Assembly: GCA_910577915.1 (NCBI GenBank)
Contig: CAJTOM010000047.1
Coordinates: forward strand, 1 to 20,844
Length of the DNA stretch: 20,844 bases
Direction of reading: 5' to 3'
Source: an uncultured Oscillospiraceae bacterium
GTDB lineage: Bacteria; Bacillota; Clostridia; Oscillospirales; Oscillospiraceae
The notes below the pieces were generated by a model. That model did no database searches. It had not been told where the DNA came from and saw nothing but the letters and a program-made list of their open reading frames with translations. The translations under genes and the position numbers were made by a program. Positions 1 to 7,292 of this stretch are shown here, piece by piece (position 1 is the first letter of the stretch; every line of letters begins with the position of its first letter).

Positions 1-23
1 CCCCCGCCGCGCGGAGCGCGGCA

Positions 24-49
24 AAGGGCGCACATCCCCGTGCGCCCTT
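24..49 (-). terminator. GC-rich hairpin downstream of nusB
   Basis: A perfect 10-bp inverted repeat, AAGGGCGCAC and GTGCGCCCTT, with a 6-nt loop lies about 10 bases after the nusB stop on the leftward strand. Only three T residues follow on that strand, so it may be a weak terminator, a processing hairpin or an attenuator before the next gene, which lies outside the window. Confidence 0.4.
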
Positions 50-57
50 CTCCCCCT

Positions 58-537
58 CTACTGTTCAGTTGCCCCTGCCGGCGGGACCTCCGCCGGAATC
101 TCGGCACGGACAAAGGACCCCAGAATCCCGTTGATGAAACGGACCACATCCGGGGCCTCGTACTTCTTGGCGATCTCTACCGCCTCGTTGATGGCCGCGC
201 CGTTGGGGATCTCCGGCATATAGAGAATCTCATACATGGCCAGACGCATGATGGCGGCAGCCACCAGGGGAATCCGCTCGAATTTCCAGCCCTTGGCGTA
301 CTTCTCGATGTACTGGTCCAGCTCGTAGCCGTGGACGGAGATGCCCTGGACCAGACGGCGGATGTAGGCCCGCTGGGTGGGTCCGGGCAGCTCGCCGTAG
401 ACCTCGTACTCCGGGGCCAGGGCCTCGAAGTGGGGGGAGCTGAGGCGCGCGTCCAGCAGCTCCTCGGCGCTCAGATCGGTAAAGCTCAGCTCGAAGGAGA
501 GATGCATGGCGATCTCTCTGGCGACATTTCTAATCAT
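58..537 (-). CDS. nusB: Transcription antitermination factor NusB
   Basis: This 159-residue protein matches NusB in length and layout. NusB binds boxA RNA with NusE (S10) and keeps RNA polymerase processive through rRNA operons. The all-helical family pattern is visible: the N-terminal VAREIAMHLSFEL helix, the central IEKYAKGWKFERIPLVAAAIMR stretch (written here in part) and the C-terminal AINEAVEIAKKY with FINGILGSF. The start at 537 is preceded by AAAAGGAT at a suitable distance and fits the usual NusB N-terminus. It lies 48 bases after an Asp23-family gene on the same strand and is probably co-transcribed from the promoter at 975-1003. The last dozen residues (AEIPAEVPPAGATEQ) are a short, probably disordered tail. 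Identity is confident by family pattern; no search was run. Confidence 0.95.
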   Translation of the reverse strand: MIRNVAREIAMHLSFELSFTDLSAEELLDARLSSPHFEALAPEYEVYGELPGPTQRAYIRRLVQGISVHGYELDQYIEKYAKGWKFERIPLVAAAIMRLAMYEILYMPEIPNGAAINEAVEIAKKYEAPDVVRFINGILGSFVRAEIPAEVPPAGATEQ

Positions 538-585
538 GGGTGATCCTTTTCTCTCTCAACACACACTGGCCGGCACAGAGGCGGC

Positions 586-930
586 TCACTGAAAGCTGAC
601 GCCGCCCACGTGGACGTTGACGGCCTTCACGGAGAAGCCGGTCATGGACTCGATGGCGCCGGACACGGCGTTCTGAATCTTCTCGGCCACCTCGGGGATG
701 GCGTAGCCATAGCGGATCATAACGTACAGATCAATGACCGCCCCCTCCTCATCGTCCACGCTCAGGCGCACGCCCCGCGCGTTGGACTTCTTCGCGGCCA
801 GATTCATCAGGCCGCTGATGCCCTCCACCTCGGCGGCGGCCCCGGCGGCAATGGAGGCCAGCACATCCTCAGAGATGTGGATGCAGCCCAGCTCCTCGGG
901 GTGGGTCATGTATTCCTTGTTTTCGCCCAT
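586..930 (-). CDS. Asp23/Gls24 family envelope stress protein
   Basis: A 114-residue protein with the Asp23/Gls24 pattern: the N-terminal GCIHISEDVLASIAAGAAAEVEG region, then VRLSVDDEEGAVIDLYVMIRYG, IPEVAEKIQNAV and a final VKAVNVHVGGVSF strand (quoted in parts). Family members are small soluble proteins linked to cell-envelope homeostasis, and in Clostridia one copy commonly sits beside nusB as here. The ATG at 930 is preferred because AAAGGAG lies eight or nine bases upstream of it; an in-frame ATG at 951 lies before that ribosome binding site and is less likely. A promoter at 975-1003 precedes the gene. The molecular function of the family is only partly known, so no specific role is claimed. 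Confidence 0.9.
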   Translation of the reverse strand: MGENKEYMTHPEELGCIHISEDVLASIAAGAAAEVEGISGLMNLAAKKSNARGVRLSVDDEEGAVIDLYVMIRYGYAIPEVAEKIQNAVSGAIESMTGFSVKAVNVHVGGVSFQ

Positions 931-974
931 ATTGAAACACTCCTTTGACATGCGGTAGACAGATTGTCTGGTCT

Positions 975-1003
975 ATTGTACCACCTTCCGCCGGAAAATA
1001 CAA
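975..1003 (-). promoter_or_regulatory. Sigma-A-type promoter for the asp23-nusB unit
   Basis: Read leftward: -35 TTGTAT (998-1003), a 17-bp spacer, -10 TACAAT (975-980). The spacing is ideal and the element faces the Asp23-family gene about 45 bases away. It is divergent from, and very similar in sequence to, the promoter at 1039-1067. Confidence 0.75.
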
Positions 1004-1038
1004 CCAGAAATTTTCCCGTTCCGCCGCTATCACCGCCG

Positions 1039-1067
1039 TTGCCAAAACCGGCGGCCCATGGTACAAT
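1039..1067 (+). promoter_or_regulatory. Sigma-A-type promoter for the radical SAM-mutY-tdk unit
   Basis: -35 TTGCCA (1039-1044), a 17-bp spacer, -10 TACAAT (1062-1067). It gives a leader of about 25 bases before the ATG at 1100. The -10 region and part of the spacer are copied in the divergent promoter at 975-1003. Confidence 0.75.
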
Positions 1068-1099
1068 AGAAGCACTGCTTGCGGGAGGGAGGGCCTGTG

Positions 1100-1939
1100 A
1101 TGCTCAAGCGCGCCTATGTGGAGATCACCAGCGTATGCAACCTGCGCTGCTCCTTCTGCCCCGGCACCGGCAGGGAGGCCCGGTTTTTATCCCCGGAGGA
1201 GTTCCGCCTGCTGGCCCGGCGGCTGCGGCCCCACGCCGCCTACCTCTATTTCCACGTCATGGGCGAGCCCCTGCTCCACCCGGAGCTGGGGACGCTGCTG
1301 GAGATCGCGGCGGAGCTGGGCTTCCGGGTGTGCCTGACCACCAACGGCACCCTGCTGCCCCGGCGGGCGGACCTGCTGCTCTCCGCCCCGGCGCTGCACA
1401 AGCTCAGCGTCTCCCTCCACAGCGCCGAGGGCAGCGGACTGCCGGATCTGCCGGGCTATCTGGCGGCCGTGTGGGACTTTGCACGGTCCGCCGCCGCCGG
1501 CGGGGTGATCTGCGCCCTGCGGCTGTGGAACCTGGGCGGCCGGGACGCCCGCAACGAGGAGATTTTTGCCTTTCTCACCGGCCGCCTGGGCGTCCACCCC
1601 CTCTCCCTGCCCCAGCCCCGCGCCGGCAGCTGGCGGCTCGGGGAGCGGCTGTATCTGGAGCAGGCGGAGACCTTCGACTGGCCGGACCTGACGGCCCCCG
1701 AGACGGGGACCCGCTTCTGCCTGGCCCTGCGGGACCAGGTGGCCGTCCTGGCCGACGGCACCGTCGTGCCCTGCTGCCTCGACCATGAGGGGGACGTTCC
1801 CCTGGGGAACCTCCTCACCCAGGAGCTGGAGGAGATTCTGGGCTCCCCCAGGGCCAGGAGAATCTACGAGGGGTTTTCCCGCGGAAAACCCTCGGAAGAG
1901 CTGTGCAGGAGGTGCGGGTTTGCGAAGCGGTTCGGATGA
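1100..1939 (+). CDS. Radical SAM/SPASM domain protein, substrate unknown
   Basis: A 279-residue protein. The N-terminal CNLRCSFC is the CxxxCxxC motif that holds the SAM-binding 4Fe-4S cluster (near residues 10-17). The C-terminal part has a SPASM-like cysteine set: an FCLALRDQ cysteine, GTVVPCCLDHEG, then LCRRCGF close to the end, which in the family binds one or two extra clusters. SPASM proteins often modify peptides or act in cofactor and anaerobic enzyme maturation, but nothing here identifies the target. The ATG at 1100 follows GGGAGGGAGGG at good spacing; a TTG 21 bases upstream is in frame but overlaps that ribosome binding site. It is first in a rightward unit with mutY and tdk. No small precursor peptide gene is visible next to it. 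Confidence 0.85.
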   Translation: MLKRAYVEITSVCNLRCSFCPGTGREARFLSPEEFRLLARRLRPHAAYLYFHVMGEPLLHPELGTLLEIAAELGFRVCLTTNGTLLPRRADLLLSAPALHKLSVSLHSAEGSGLPDLPGYLAAVWDFARSAAAGGVICALRLWNLGGRDARNEEIFAFLTGRLGVHPLSLPQPRAGSWRLGERLYLEQAETFDWPDLTAPETGTRFCLALRDQVAVLADGTVVPCCLDHEGDVPLGNLLTQELEEILGSPRARRIYEGFSRGKPSEELCRRCGFAKRFG

Positions 1940-1961
1940 AGGCGCAAAGGCCCACGCTCCC

Positions 1962-1998
1962 CGTCACGGCCGTGACGATCCCTCCCGCCGCGCGGCGG
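1962..1998. repeat. Two adjacent perfect palindromes before mutY
   Basis: CGTCACGGCCGTGACG (1962-1977) is a perfect 16-bp palindrome, and CCGCCGCGCGGCGG (1985-1998) is a perfect 14-bp palindrome. They fill the 82-base gap between the radical SAM gene and mutY. No T-tract follows, so a terminator is unlikely; a binding site, mRNA structure or degenerate small repeat is possible. Confidence 0.6.
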
Positions 1999-2021
1999 CG
2001 CGAAAGAAGAAGGTGACTGCT

Positions 2022-3098
2022 ATGCCCCTCCCCCCCATCTCCCCGCCCCTCCTCGCCTGGTACGACCAAAACCGCCGCTCCCTCCCCTGGCGGGACATCC
2101 CCTCCCCTTACGGGGTGTGGGTGTCCGAAATCATGCTGCAGCAGACCAGGGTGGCGGCGGTGCTGCCCTACTACCTGCGGTGGATGGAGGCCCTGCCGAC
2201 GGTGGAGGCGCTGGCGGATGCGGACGGAGAGACGCTGATGAAGCTGTGGCAGGGACTGGGCTACTACAGCCGGGCCAGAAACCTGCAGAAGGCCGCACGG
2301 GTGATCGTGGAGGAGCGGGGCGGGCGCTTTCCGGACACCTACGAGGCGCTGCTGACCCTGCCCGGCGTGGGGGACTACACCGCGGGGGCGGTGGCCTCCA
2401 TCGCCTTCAACCGGCCCGTACCGGCGGTGGACGGCAACGCCCTGCGGGTGGCCGCCCGGCTGACGGGCATCGGGGAGAACATCCTGGAGCCCAGGGTCCG
2501 GTCCCAATTCCGGACGCTCATCGCGGAGGTCCTGCCCCATGACCGGCCGGGGGCCTTTAACCAGGCGGTGATGGATCTGGGGGCCATGGTCTGCCTCCCC
2601 GGCGGCGCGCCCCTGTGCGGCCAGTGCCCTCTGGAGGACCTGTGCCAGGCCTGCAGGCTGGGCCTCCAGGCCTCCCTGCCGGTGCGCCGGAAAAAAGCCG
2701 GCAGGCGGGTGGAGGAGCTGACGGTTTTTGTCCTGCTCAGGGATGGAAAAACCGCCCTGCGCCAGCGGGCGGACCAAGGGCTGCTGGCGGGACTGTGGGA
2801 GTTTCCCCATGTCCCCGGCGCTTTGGACGAGGCCGCCGCCGGCGGGGTGCTGGCGGACTGGGGGCTCACGCCCATGGACTGGAAGAAAAAAATTGCCGCC
2901 AAGCACCTCTTCACCCACGTGGAGTGGCGTATGACCGGGTACCTGCTGACGGTGCGGGGCGAGGGCCCCGCCCTCACCTGGGCGGACCGGGGGGACCTGG
3001 ACCGCCTGACAGTGCCCTCGGCCTTCGGGAAGCTTTTGGCGGAGGCGCTGGAGGAGCTGGATCCGCCGCGCCAGCACGACATCACAGACATCACATAG
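2022..3098 (+). CDS. mutY: A/G-specific adenine DNA glycosylase MutY
   Basis: MutY removes adenine mispaired with 8-oxoguanine, preventing G:C to T:A mutations. This 358-residue protein shows the family order: WVSEIMLQQTRV with the catalytic Glu (about residue 36), the helix-hairpin-helix LPGVGDYTAGAVAS (113-126), the catalytic Asp in VPAVDGNALRV (about 137), a 4Fe-4S cysteine set at 191, 199, 202 and 208, and a C-terminal NUDIX-like domain (about 230-350) of the type that reads 8-oxoguanine. The first cysteine gap is seven residues rather than the six of E. coli MutY. The ATG at 2022 follows AGAAGG; the frame is open further upstream, but that part overlaps the previous gene and lacks MutY sequence. 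tdk begins 13 bases after its stop. Confidence 0.95.
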   Translation: MPLPPISPPLLAWYDQNRRSLPWRDIPSPYGVWVSEIMLQQTRVAAVLPYYLRWMEALPTVEALADADGETLMKLWQGLGYYSRARNLQKAARVIVEERGGRFPDTYEALLTLPGVGDYTAGAVASIAFNRPVPAVDGNALRVAARLTGIGENILEPRVRSQFRTLIAEVLPHDRPGAFNQAVMDLGAMVCLPGGAPLCGQCPLEDLCQACRLGLQASLPVRRKKAGRRVEELTVFVLLRDGKTALRQRADQGLLAGLWEFPHVPGALDEAAAGGVLADWGLTPMDWKKKIAAKHLFTHVEWRMTGYLLTVRGEGPALTWADRGDLDRLTVPSAFGKLLAEALEELDPPRQHDITDIT

Positions 3099-3111
3099 GA
3101 GAAAAACAATC

Positions 3112-3705
3112 ATGGCACAGCTTTACTTCAAATACGGGGCTATGGGCTCCAGCAAGACCGCCAACGCCCTTATGACCCGCTTCAATTACGAGGAGCGGGG
3201 CCAAGAGGCGCTGATGGTGAAGCCCCAGATCGACACGCGGGACGGGGAACACATCGTCCGCTCCCGCATCGGCCTGACCTATCCCTGCATCTACTTCCAC
3301 GAGATGCGGGCCATGCCGGAGCGGGAGCTGACGCGCTACGCCTGCATCATCGTGGACGAGGCCCAGTTCCTCAGCCGCGAGGAGATCCACTACCTGGTCC
3401 ATCTGGTGGACGACTGGAACATCCCCGTGATCTGCTACGGCCTGCGGGCGGACTTCAAGGGGGAGCTCTTCCCCGGCAGCTGTGAGCTCCTGGTGATGGC
3501 CGACAAAATCGAGGAGGTCAAGACCATCTGCTGGTGCGGTAAAAAAGCCACCTGCAACGCCCGTTTCGACGAGCAGGGCCGGGTGCTCAAGGAGGGCGCT
3601 CAGGTAGTGCTGGGGGCTAACGACAAATATATCGGGCTGTGCCGCCGGCACTGGATGGCGGGGGATCTGGGGCCGGACTTTGATCTGCGGGGGACGGGGG
3701 ATTGA
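3112..3705 (+). CDS. tdk: Thymidine kinase, type II
   Basis: Phosphorylates thymidine to dTMP with ATP in the cytoplasmic salvage pathway. The 197 residues show the P-loop GAMGSSKT (9-16), IIVDEAQF with the catalytic Glu (about 83), the GLRADFKGELFPGS substrate segment (110-123) and a zinc site formed by C140, C142, C177 and H180, where the last ligand is His rather than Cys, a known variant of the family. The start follows ATAGGAG. It is last in the rightward unit with the radical SAM gene and mutY and is followed by a strong terminator. The neighbouring nucleoside importer lies on the other strand in a separate, lower-G+C operon, so a functional link is not implied by the sequence. Confidence 0.95.
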   Translation: MAQLYFKYGAMGSSKTANALMTRFNYEERGQEALMVKPQIDTRDGEHIVRSRIGLTYPCIYFHEMRAMPERELTRYACIIVDEAQFLSREEIHYLVHLVDDWNIPVICYGLRADFKGELFPGSCELLVMADKIEEVKTICWCGKKATCNARFDEQGRVLKEGAQVVLGANDKYIGLCRRHWMAGDLGPDFDLRGTGD

Positions 3706-3779
3706 GGCGGGGGGATTTTGTATGCCCATGTCCCCAATACGCCGTTCAAGCAGCGATTTTATCGACAATAGACAGGCGA

Positions 3780-3816
3780 AGAGGGAGAAGCAAGCTGCTT
3801 CTCCCTCTCTCATTTT
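3780..3816 (+). terminator. Rho-independent terminator of the mutY-tdk unit
   Basis: A perfect 13-bp stem, AGAGGGAGAAGCA with TGCTTCTCCCTCT, encloses a 3-nt loop; ATTTTT follows at 3811-3816. It ends rightward transcription 75 bases after tdk. On the leftward strand the same stem has no T-tract, so it is a poorer terminator for the convergent operon. Confidence 0.85.
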
Positions 3817-3909
3817 TGCTCGATAAATCGAATCTGCCGCCGCCAAACGCGCTGGAGGCGCCAGGTTTTCCGGTCTGATCCTCCAGACTGGCACATGGGT
3901 TTTGCACGG

Positions 3910-4281
3910 TTATGGAATGGAATAGATATTGATATGATTCCCTGCCGGATCCATAATACGGAACATCTGCCAGCCATAGGGCCGCTTGAAGGGCATCTGC
4001 GTGATCATCCCTGCGCAGCATGCCTGTATGCGCCTATAAGGCTCCATTATGTCCTCCACTTCAATTTGAAAGTGCGCGGGACCGTACTCGGGGAAAGGGT
4101 TTTCCTGCGTCAGAATCACAAGTTTTGTCCCCGCAACGTCATATTTCTGCCCCCGGTCGTGTTCACCCTCGTCCCAGCTGTAGAACGGCTTTACCAGAAA
4201 TGCTTCCTCATAAAACTGAATACATGCATGGTATTTGTTCGCCGGTACATAGAGCAGAAGTTGAAAATCACGATATGCCAT
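3910..4281 (-). CDS. Single-domain VOC (glyoxalase/dioxygenase fold) protein
   Basis: A 123-residue protein with the vicinal-oxygen-chelate layout: two beta-alpha-beta-beta-beta halves, an N-terminal FYEEAF helix, and a closing RIMDPAGNHINIYS motif. The usual metal-ligand Glu three residues after DPxGN is Asn118 here, although a His at 70 (GPAHFQIEV) sits where VOC enzymes often carry a ligand. Trp36 and a DRG at 42-44 recur in other VOC modules of the same operon. The ATG is three bases after the amidohydrolase stop, with GGAGG inside that gene's end, so the two are probably translated together. The reaction cannot be told from sequence; a binding, isomerase, lyase or glyoxalase-like role are all open. 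It is last in the operon. Confidence 0.85.
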   Translation of the reverse strand: MAYRDFQLLLYVPANKYHACIQFYEEAFLVKPFYSWDEGEHDRGQKYDVAGTKLVILTQENPFPEYGPAHFQIEVEDIMEPYRRIQACCAGMITQMPFKRPYGWQMFRIMDPAGNHINIYSIP

Positions 4282-4284
4282 TCC

Positions 4285-5694
4285 TCACGCCTCCATTAAT
4301 CCCGTCCGGTAACCGGAAAATGCCGGGCACCGGTCTCGCAGCGATTTGGTACACACTTTCTCGCCCTCACGCAGAAGTTCCCGCTCGTCGATCCCCGTGA
4401 GCCTGCCGTTTTGATAGACTATTTTTCCATTAATCATTGTCAGCCAGACGTCTCCCGTAATGCCGAGCTTCGGAATAACAGACGCTGGATCATGAAGCGC
4501 CCCCGCATACTCCAGTTTTTCCGCGTCAATCATAAAGAGGTCCGCCGCTTTTCCGGCCGCGAGCTCGCCCAGTTCCGGGCGTCCCATCATTTTCGCACCC
4601 TCTGTTGTGCTGATCTTCATCATGTCATACGGCGATGGACAGCCGCCCCGCTGCTTGCTGAGAAACGTCTGCATCAAATACGCCAGGCGTATGGAATCCA
4701 GCATATTCGACCCCTCATTGGTGGAACAGCCATCCACTCCCAGACTGATCGGAATCCTGGCCTTTCTCATTCCCGGGATGTCTAAAATCTCGCTCCCCCC
4801 ATATATCGTCGGCGCCGGACAATGGGAGATACCCATACCGCTCGCAGCAACAAACGCGTATTCCTCCGGAAGGGTTTCCCGGCCATGAGCCAGCCAGATG
4901 TCGGGGCCAATAAAGCCAACCTTTTCGCACCACGCCAGAGATCGCATTCCAAACCGCTGCACCATGCTTCGGTTCTCGCCCTCGCACAGATGCGTGTGCA
5001 TATAGACTCCCGCCGACCGGGCAAGCCGGATGGTCTCCCGGAAGGTGTCCTCCTCACAGTTGATCGGCTGGCAGGGCGCCAGGACAATCTGGTGCATCGC
5101 AAAGGCACTCGGATCGTGATACGTTTCGATCAGCCGCTCACAGTCTCTGATGTACTCCTCAGTCGTTTCACACATCTCATCGGGAATGGTGCTCCCCTTC
5201 GTCCGGGGCAGGGTATTCGTACCCCGCGCGGCAATCAGCCGAAAGCCCAATACATCCGCCGCTTCCATCTGGCGGTCAACCGGCGTCTTTCCTGTCAGCG
5301 CTGTGTAGCAGTACTGGTGGTCTACGGAGCATGTACAGCCGTGCTTTATCAAGTCCGCCATACAGGCGAGAGACGCAAAATAGATGACATCGCTGTCAAT
5401 ACAGGCGAATACCTTGTATATTTTTTCCAGCCACTGAATCAGCGTCAGGCCGGGGCGGTCTATGGACATCAGATTCCGGACAAAGGCCTGAAAGAAATGG
5501 TGGTGCGTATTAACCAGACCCGGATACACATATTTTCCCTCCGCATGGATGCAGAGCGCTTCCTCATCGTGAATCCCAGCGCCAATCTGTACGATTTTAT
5601 TGTCCTCGACCAGGAGATCGCTATGATAATATACGCGATTCTCCGCGTCGCAGGACACGATTGCCCAGGCATTCTTGAACAGTATTTTGGCCAT
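4285..5694 (-). CDS. Amidohydrolase, 8-oxoguanine deaminase-like (COG0402 type)
   Basis: A 469-residue metal-dependent hydrolase of the amidohydrolase superfamily that resembles 8-oxoguanine deaminases such as P. aeruginosa PA0142 (comparison from memory). Visible motifs: PGLVNTHHHFFQ with the metal-binding H64 and H66, HGCTCSVDH (118-126), MHTHLCE with the strand-5 His (235) and Glu (238), IWLAHG with H270, and SLGVDGCSTNEG with the catalytic Asp (321). The C-terminal GELAAGKAADLFMID closes the small beta-sandwich domain. Family members deaminate guanine, 8-oxoguanine, cytosine or s-triazines; placed downstream of a nucleoside-type importer, a purine-like ring is the likely substrate. It starts five bases after the upstream VOC gene ends. 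Guanine deaminase or an AtzB-like hydrolase are alternatives. Confidence 0.88.
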   Translation of the reverse strand: MAKILFKNAWAIVSCDAENRVYYHSDLLVEDNKIVQIGAGIHDEEALCIHAEGKYVYPGLVNTHHHFFQAFVRNLMSIDRPGLTLIQWLEKIYKVFACIDSDVIYFASLACMADLIKHGCTCSVDHQYCYTALTGKTPVDRQMEAADVLGFRLIAARGTNTLPRTKGSTIPDEMCETTEEYIRDCERLIETYHDPSAFAMHQIVLAPCQPINCEEDTFRETIRLARSAGVYMHTHLCEGENRSMVQRFGMRSLAWCEKVGFIGPDIWLAHGRETLPEEYAFVAASGMGISHCPAPTIYGGSEILDIPGMRKARIPISLGVDGCSTNEGSNMLDSIRLAYLMQTFLSKQRGGCPSPYDMMKISTTEGAKMMGRPELGELAAGKAADLFMIDAEKLEYAGALHDPASVIPKLGITGDVWLTMINGKIVYQNGRLTGIDERELLREGEKVCTKSLRDRCPAFSGYRTGLMEA

Positions 5695-5698
5695 TACG

Positions 5699-6502
5699 TT
5701 ATAACCCTCTGCGTTCTGTCAGTTCTCTGTCTTTCATATTGCGGCGGTAGGCAAGTACCTCTACCACATTCTTCTCCCCATCGCATATCTGAAAAATCCG
5801 GTCTCCATACCAAGTATCCGTCAACCCAAGGATGACCTCCACGTCCTCTCTTGCCGCAAGCCATGCAAAGCATCCGTTTACATCTTCCGCTTCAATCGTT
5901 GTGAGCGCAGGCCCCTGCGGAGTATCCTCCGTCTTCTGCCGAATATCTGTGAAACCGCCCGCCGACTTTAAGCGGTATCCCCGGTCTTCGGCACTGCGAT
6001 TCCAGGAATGGACGACCGGCATTTGCATGGAATCCCTATAGAATGCGGTGATCCGTTCGATATTCTCCGCATAGATAATGGCTGTGAATTCCTCTGTAAA
6101 ATACCCCTTCCCATCATCAGGTATCGGGAACGGATCCGTCTCCGTTTTCTGATAGATTTCCACCCAGTTGCCCACAGGGTCTTTAATGCAGAAACTGTAT
6201 TCGCCCCATTCATGTTTCTGTAAGGGCTTCACGACGGTCACTCTCGGTTCACGCCTGAGATTTTCGTAGCAGAGGCCGATATTCTTTGCCTCCAGGCGCA
6301 TTCCCGCCGGCCCCTGCGGCAGTGTGGGGTGGCGGCAGATCAGTTCCAGCCGGTTCTCTCCAATGGGGAATTTGCAGCCCCTGTCTACCGGGCTGGTATA
6401 CCAGCCATACATCTGCGGCAGCCGCAGAATGTCCCGGTAGAACGACTGAAGGGTATCAAACTCCCAGGAGTAGTAGACAATTCGATATTCATTTCGCCAC
6501 AT
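5699..6502 (-). CDS. Two-domain VOC family protein
   Basis: A 267-residue protein made of two VOC modules (about 1-120 and 135-255). Both end in the family's closing strand: DPVGNWVEIYQ with Glu115 and GEKNVVEVLAY with Glu248, the usual position of one metal ligand. Each also carries a Trp and a DRG nearby (W34 and 40-42; W167 and 173-175), a pattern shared with the other VOC genes in this operon. The ATG at 6502 follows GGGGGA; an in-frame ATG at 6550 would overlap the upstream gene and is not favoured. The His usually contributed by the first half-strand is not evident, so metal binding is uncertain. Function unknown; co-transcribed with the importer and the amidohydrolase. Confidence 0.85.
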   Translation of the reverse strand: MWRNEYRIVYYSWEFDTLQSFYRDILRLPQMYGWYTSPVDRGCKFPIGENRLELICRHPTLPQGPAGMRLEAKNIGLCYENLRREPRVTVVKPLQKHEWGEYSFCIKDPVGNWVEIYQKTETDPFPIPDDGKGYFTEEFTAIIYAENIERITAFYRDSMQMPVVHSWNRSAEDRGYRLKSAGGFTDIRQKTEDTPQGPALTTIEAEDVNGCFAWLAAREDVEVILGLTDTWYGDRIFQICDGEKNVVEVLAYRRNMKDRELTERRGL

Positions 6503-6521
6503 AACAATTCCCCCATCGTTT

Positions 6522-7292
6522 TCAATGCAGCAGGATCTCTTCCCGGACATTTCTCAGATACGCATAAATTTCAACAACATTCCCGCTGGGGTCATATAGC
6601 TGAAACAGCCTTCGGGCATCAAAATCCGTGTCGTGAAGCACCCCCGCCTCCCGGTATGCGGCATCCGCCGACAATCTATCATACAGTTTGTTCACGCTGT
6701 CCGCCTCAAACGCCACCATGGACGGCCCCATTTCCGTTTCTTCCGTCATCTTTCGGAGCTCCAACCAGGCGTCTCCCGCCTGCAGCAGACACATGTCCCG
6801 TCCGCTTTGCAGAAGTTCCAGGCCTATCTGCCCGCAGTAAAAATTCTTCGCCTGCTCCAAGTCCTTTTCATACAGGATGCTGGTAAAATTCCCCACAAAC
6901 ATATTGGTTTTATCAACCGGCGCTTCCGTCCTGCGCATATGCTTTTCCTGCGTCAGGTGAACAATGTTTCCGTCGGGGTCGCGCAGCGTCACCAGGGCCG
7001 CCCCCCTCTCCAGAATCTCTGTATCCGGCGCCTCACTGAGTATCCGCTCCATACAGAGATTCAAGTCGACGCAGTCCGCCTTGAACTCCCCTCTGCCCTG
7101 CGCCGGTGAAAACGGATACTGGACGATCTCCAGCCTGCCCGTCCCCATGTAAAAGCGATAGCCTTTCTGCTGCGGAACAATGGCCCAGTTGTAGTTCGGT
7201 TGTAATCCAAGAACCTCCCGGTAAAAGAATACGCCTTCCTCATATTGATGGAAATGCAGGATGTGCCGGTATTCATGAAATCTGATTTTCAT
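6522..7292 (-). CDS. Two-domain VOC family protein
   Basis: A 256-residue protein of two VOC modules (about 1-118 and 132-248). The second ends DPSGNVVEIYAY with Glu241 in the common ligand position; the first ends DPDGNIVHLTQ, with His112 in place of Glu. The first module keeps the Trp and a QKG variant of the DRG motif (W36, 42-44); the second lacks both. Its ATG at 7292 overlaps the permease stop by four bases (ATGA), and AAGGAG lies upstream, which makes coupled translation with the transporter likely. The tandem two-domain build matches the next gene (5699-6502), suggesting duplication. Whether it binds or converts the imported compound is not known. Confidence 0.85.
   Translation of the reverse strand: MKIRFHEYRHILHFHQYEEGVFFYREVLGLQPNYNWAIVPQQKGYRFYMGTGRLEIVQYPFSPAQGRGEFKADCVDLNLCMERILSEAPDTEILERGAALVTLRDPDGNIVHLTQEKHMRRTEAPVDKTNMFVGNFTSILYEKDLEQAKNFYCGQIGLELLQSGRDMCLLQAGDAWLELRKMTEETEMGPSMVAFEADSVNKLYDRLSADAAYREAGVLHDTDFDARRLFQLYDPSGNVVEIYAYLRNVREEILLH

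Noticed and set aside
1815..3113. A 432-codon leftward frame opposite mutY
   Set aside because: Gln/Gly/Arg/Pro-rich shadow of mutY with no family motifs.
3870..3891. 8-bp hairpin (CCGGTCTG with CAGACTGG) after the last VOC gene as an operon terminator
   Set aside because: No T-tract on the leftward strand and a mismatch on that strand's RNA; not good enough to call.
4822..5835. A 337-codon + strand frame opposite the amidohydrolase
   Set aside because: No family pattern, and the opposite strand carries a complete metal-site motif set.
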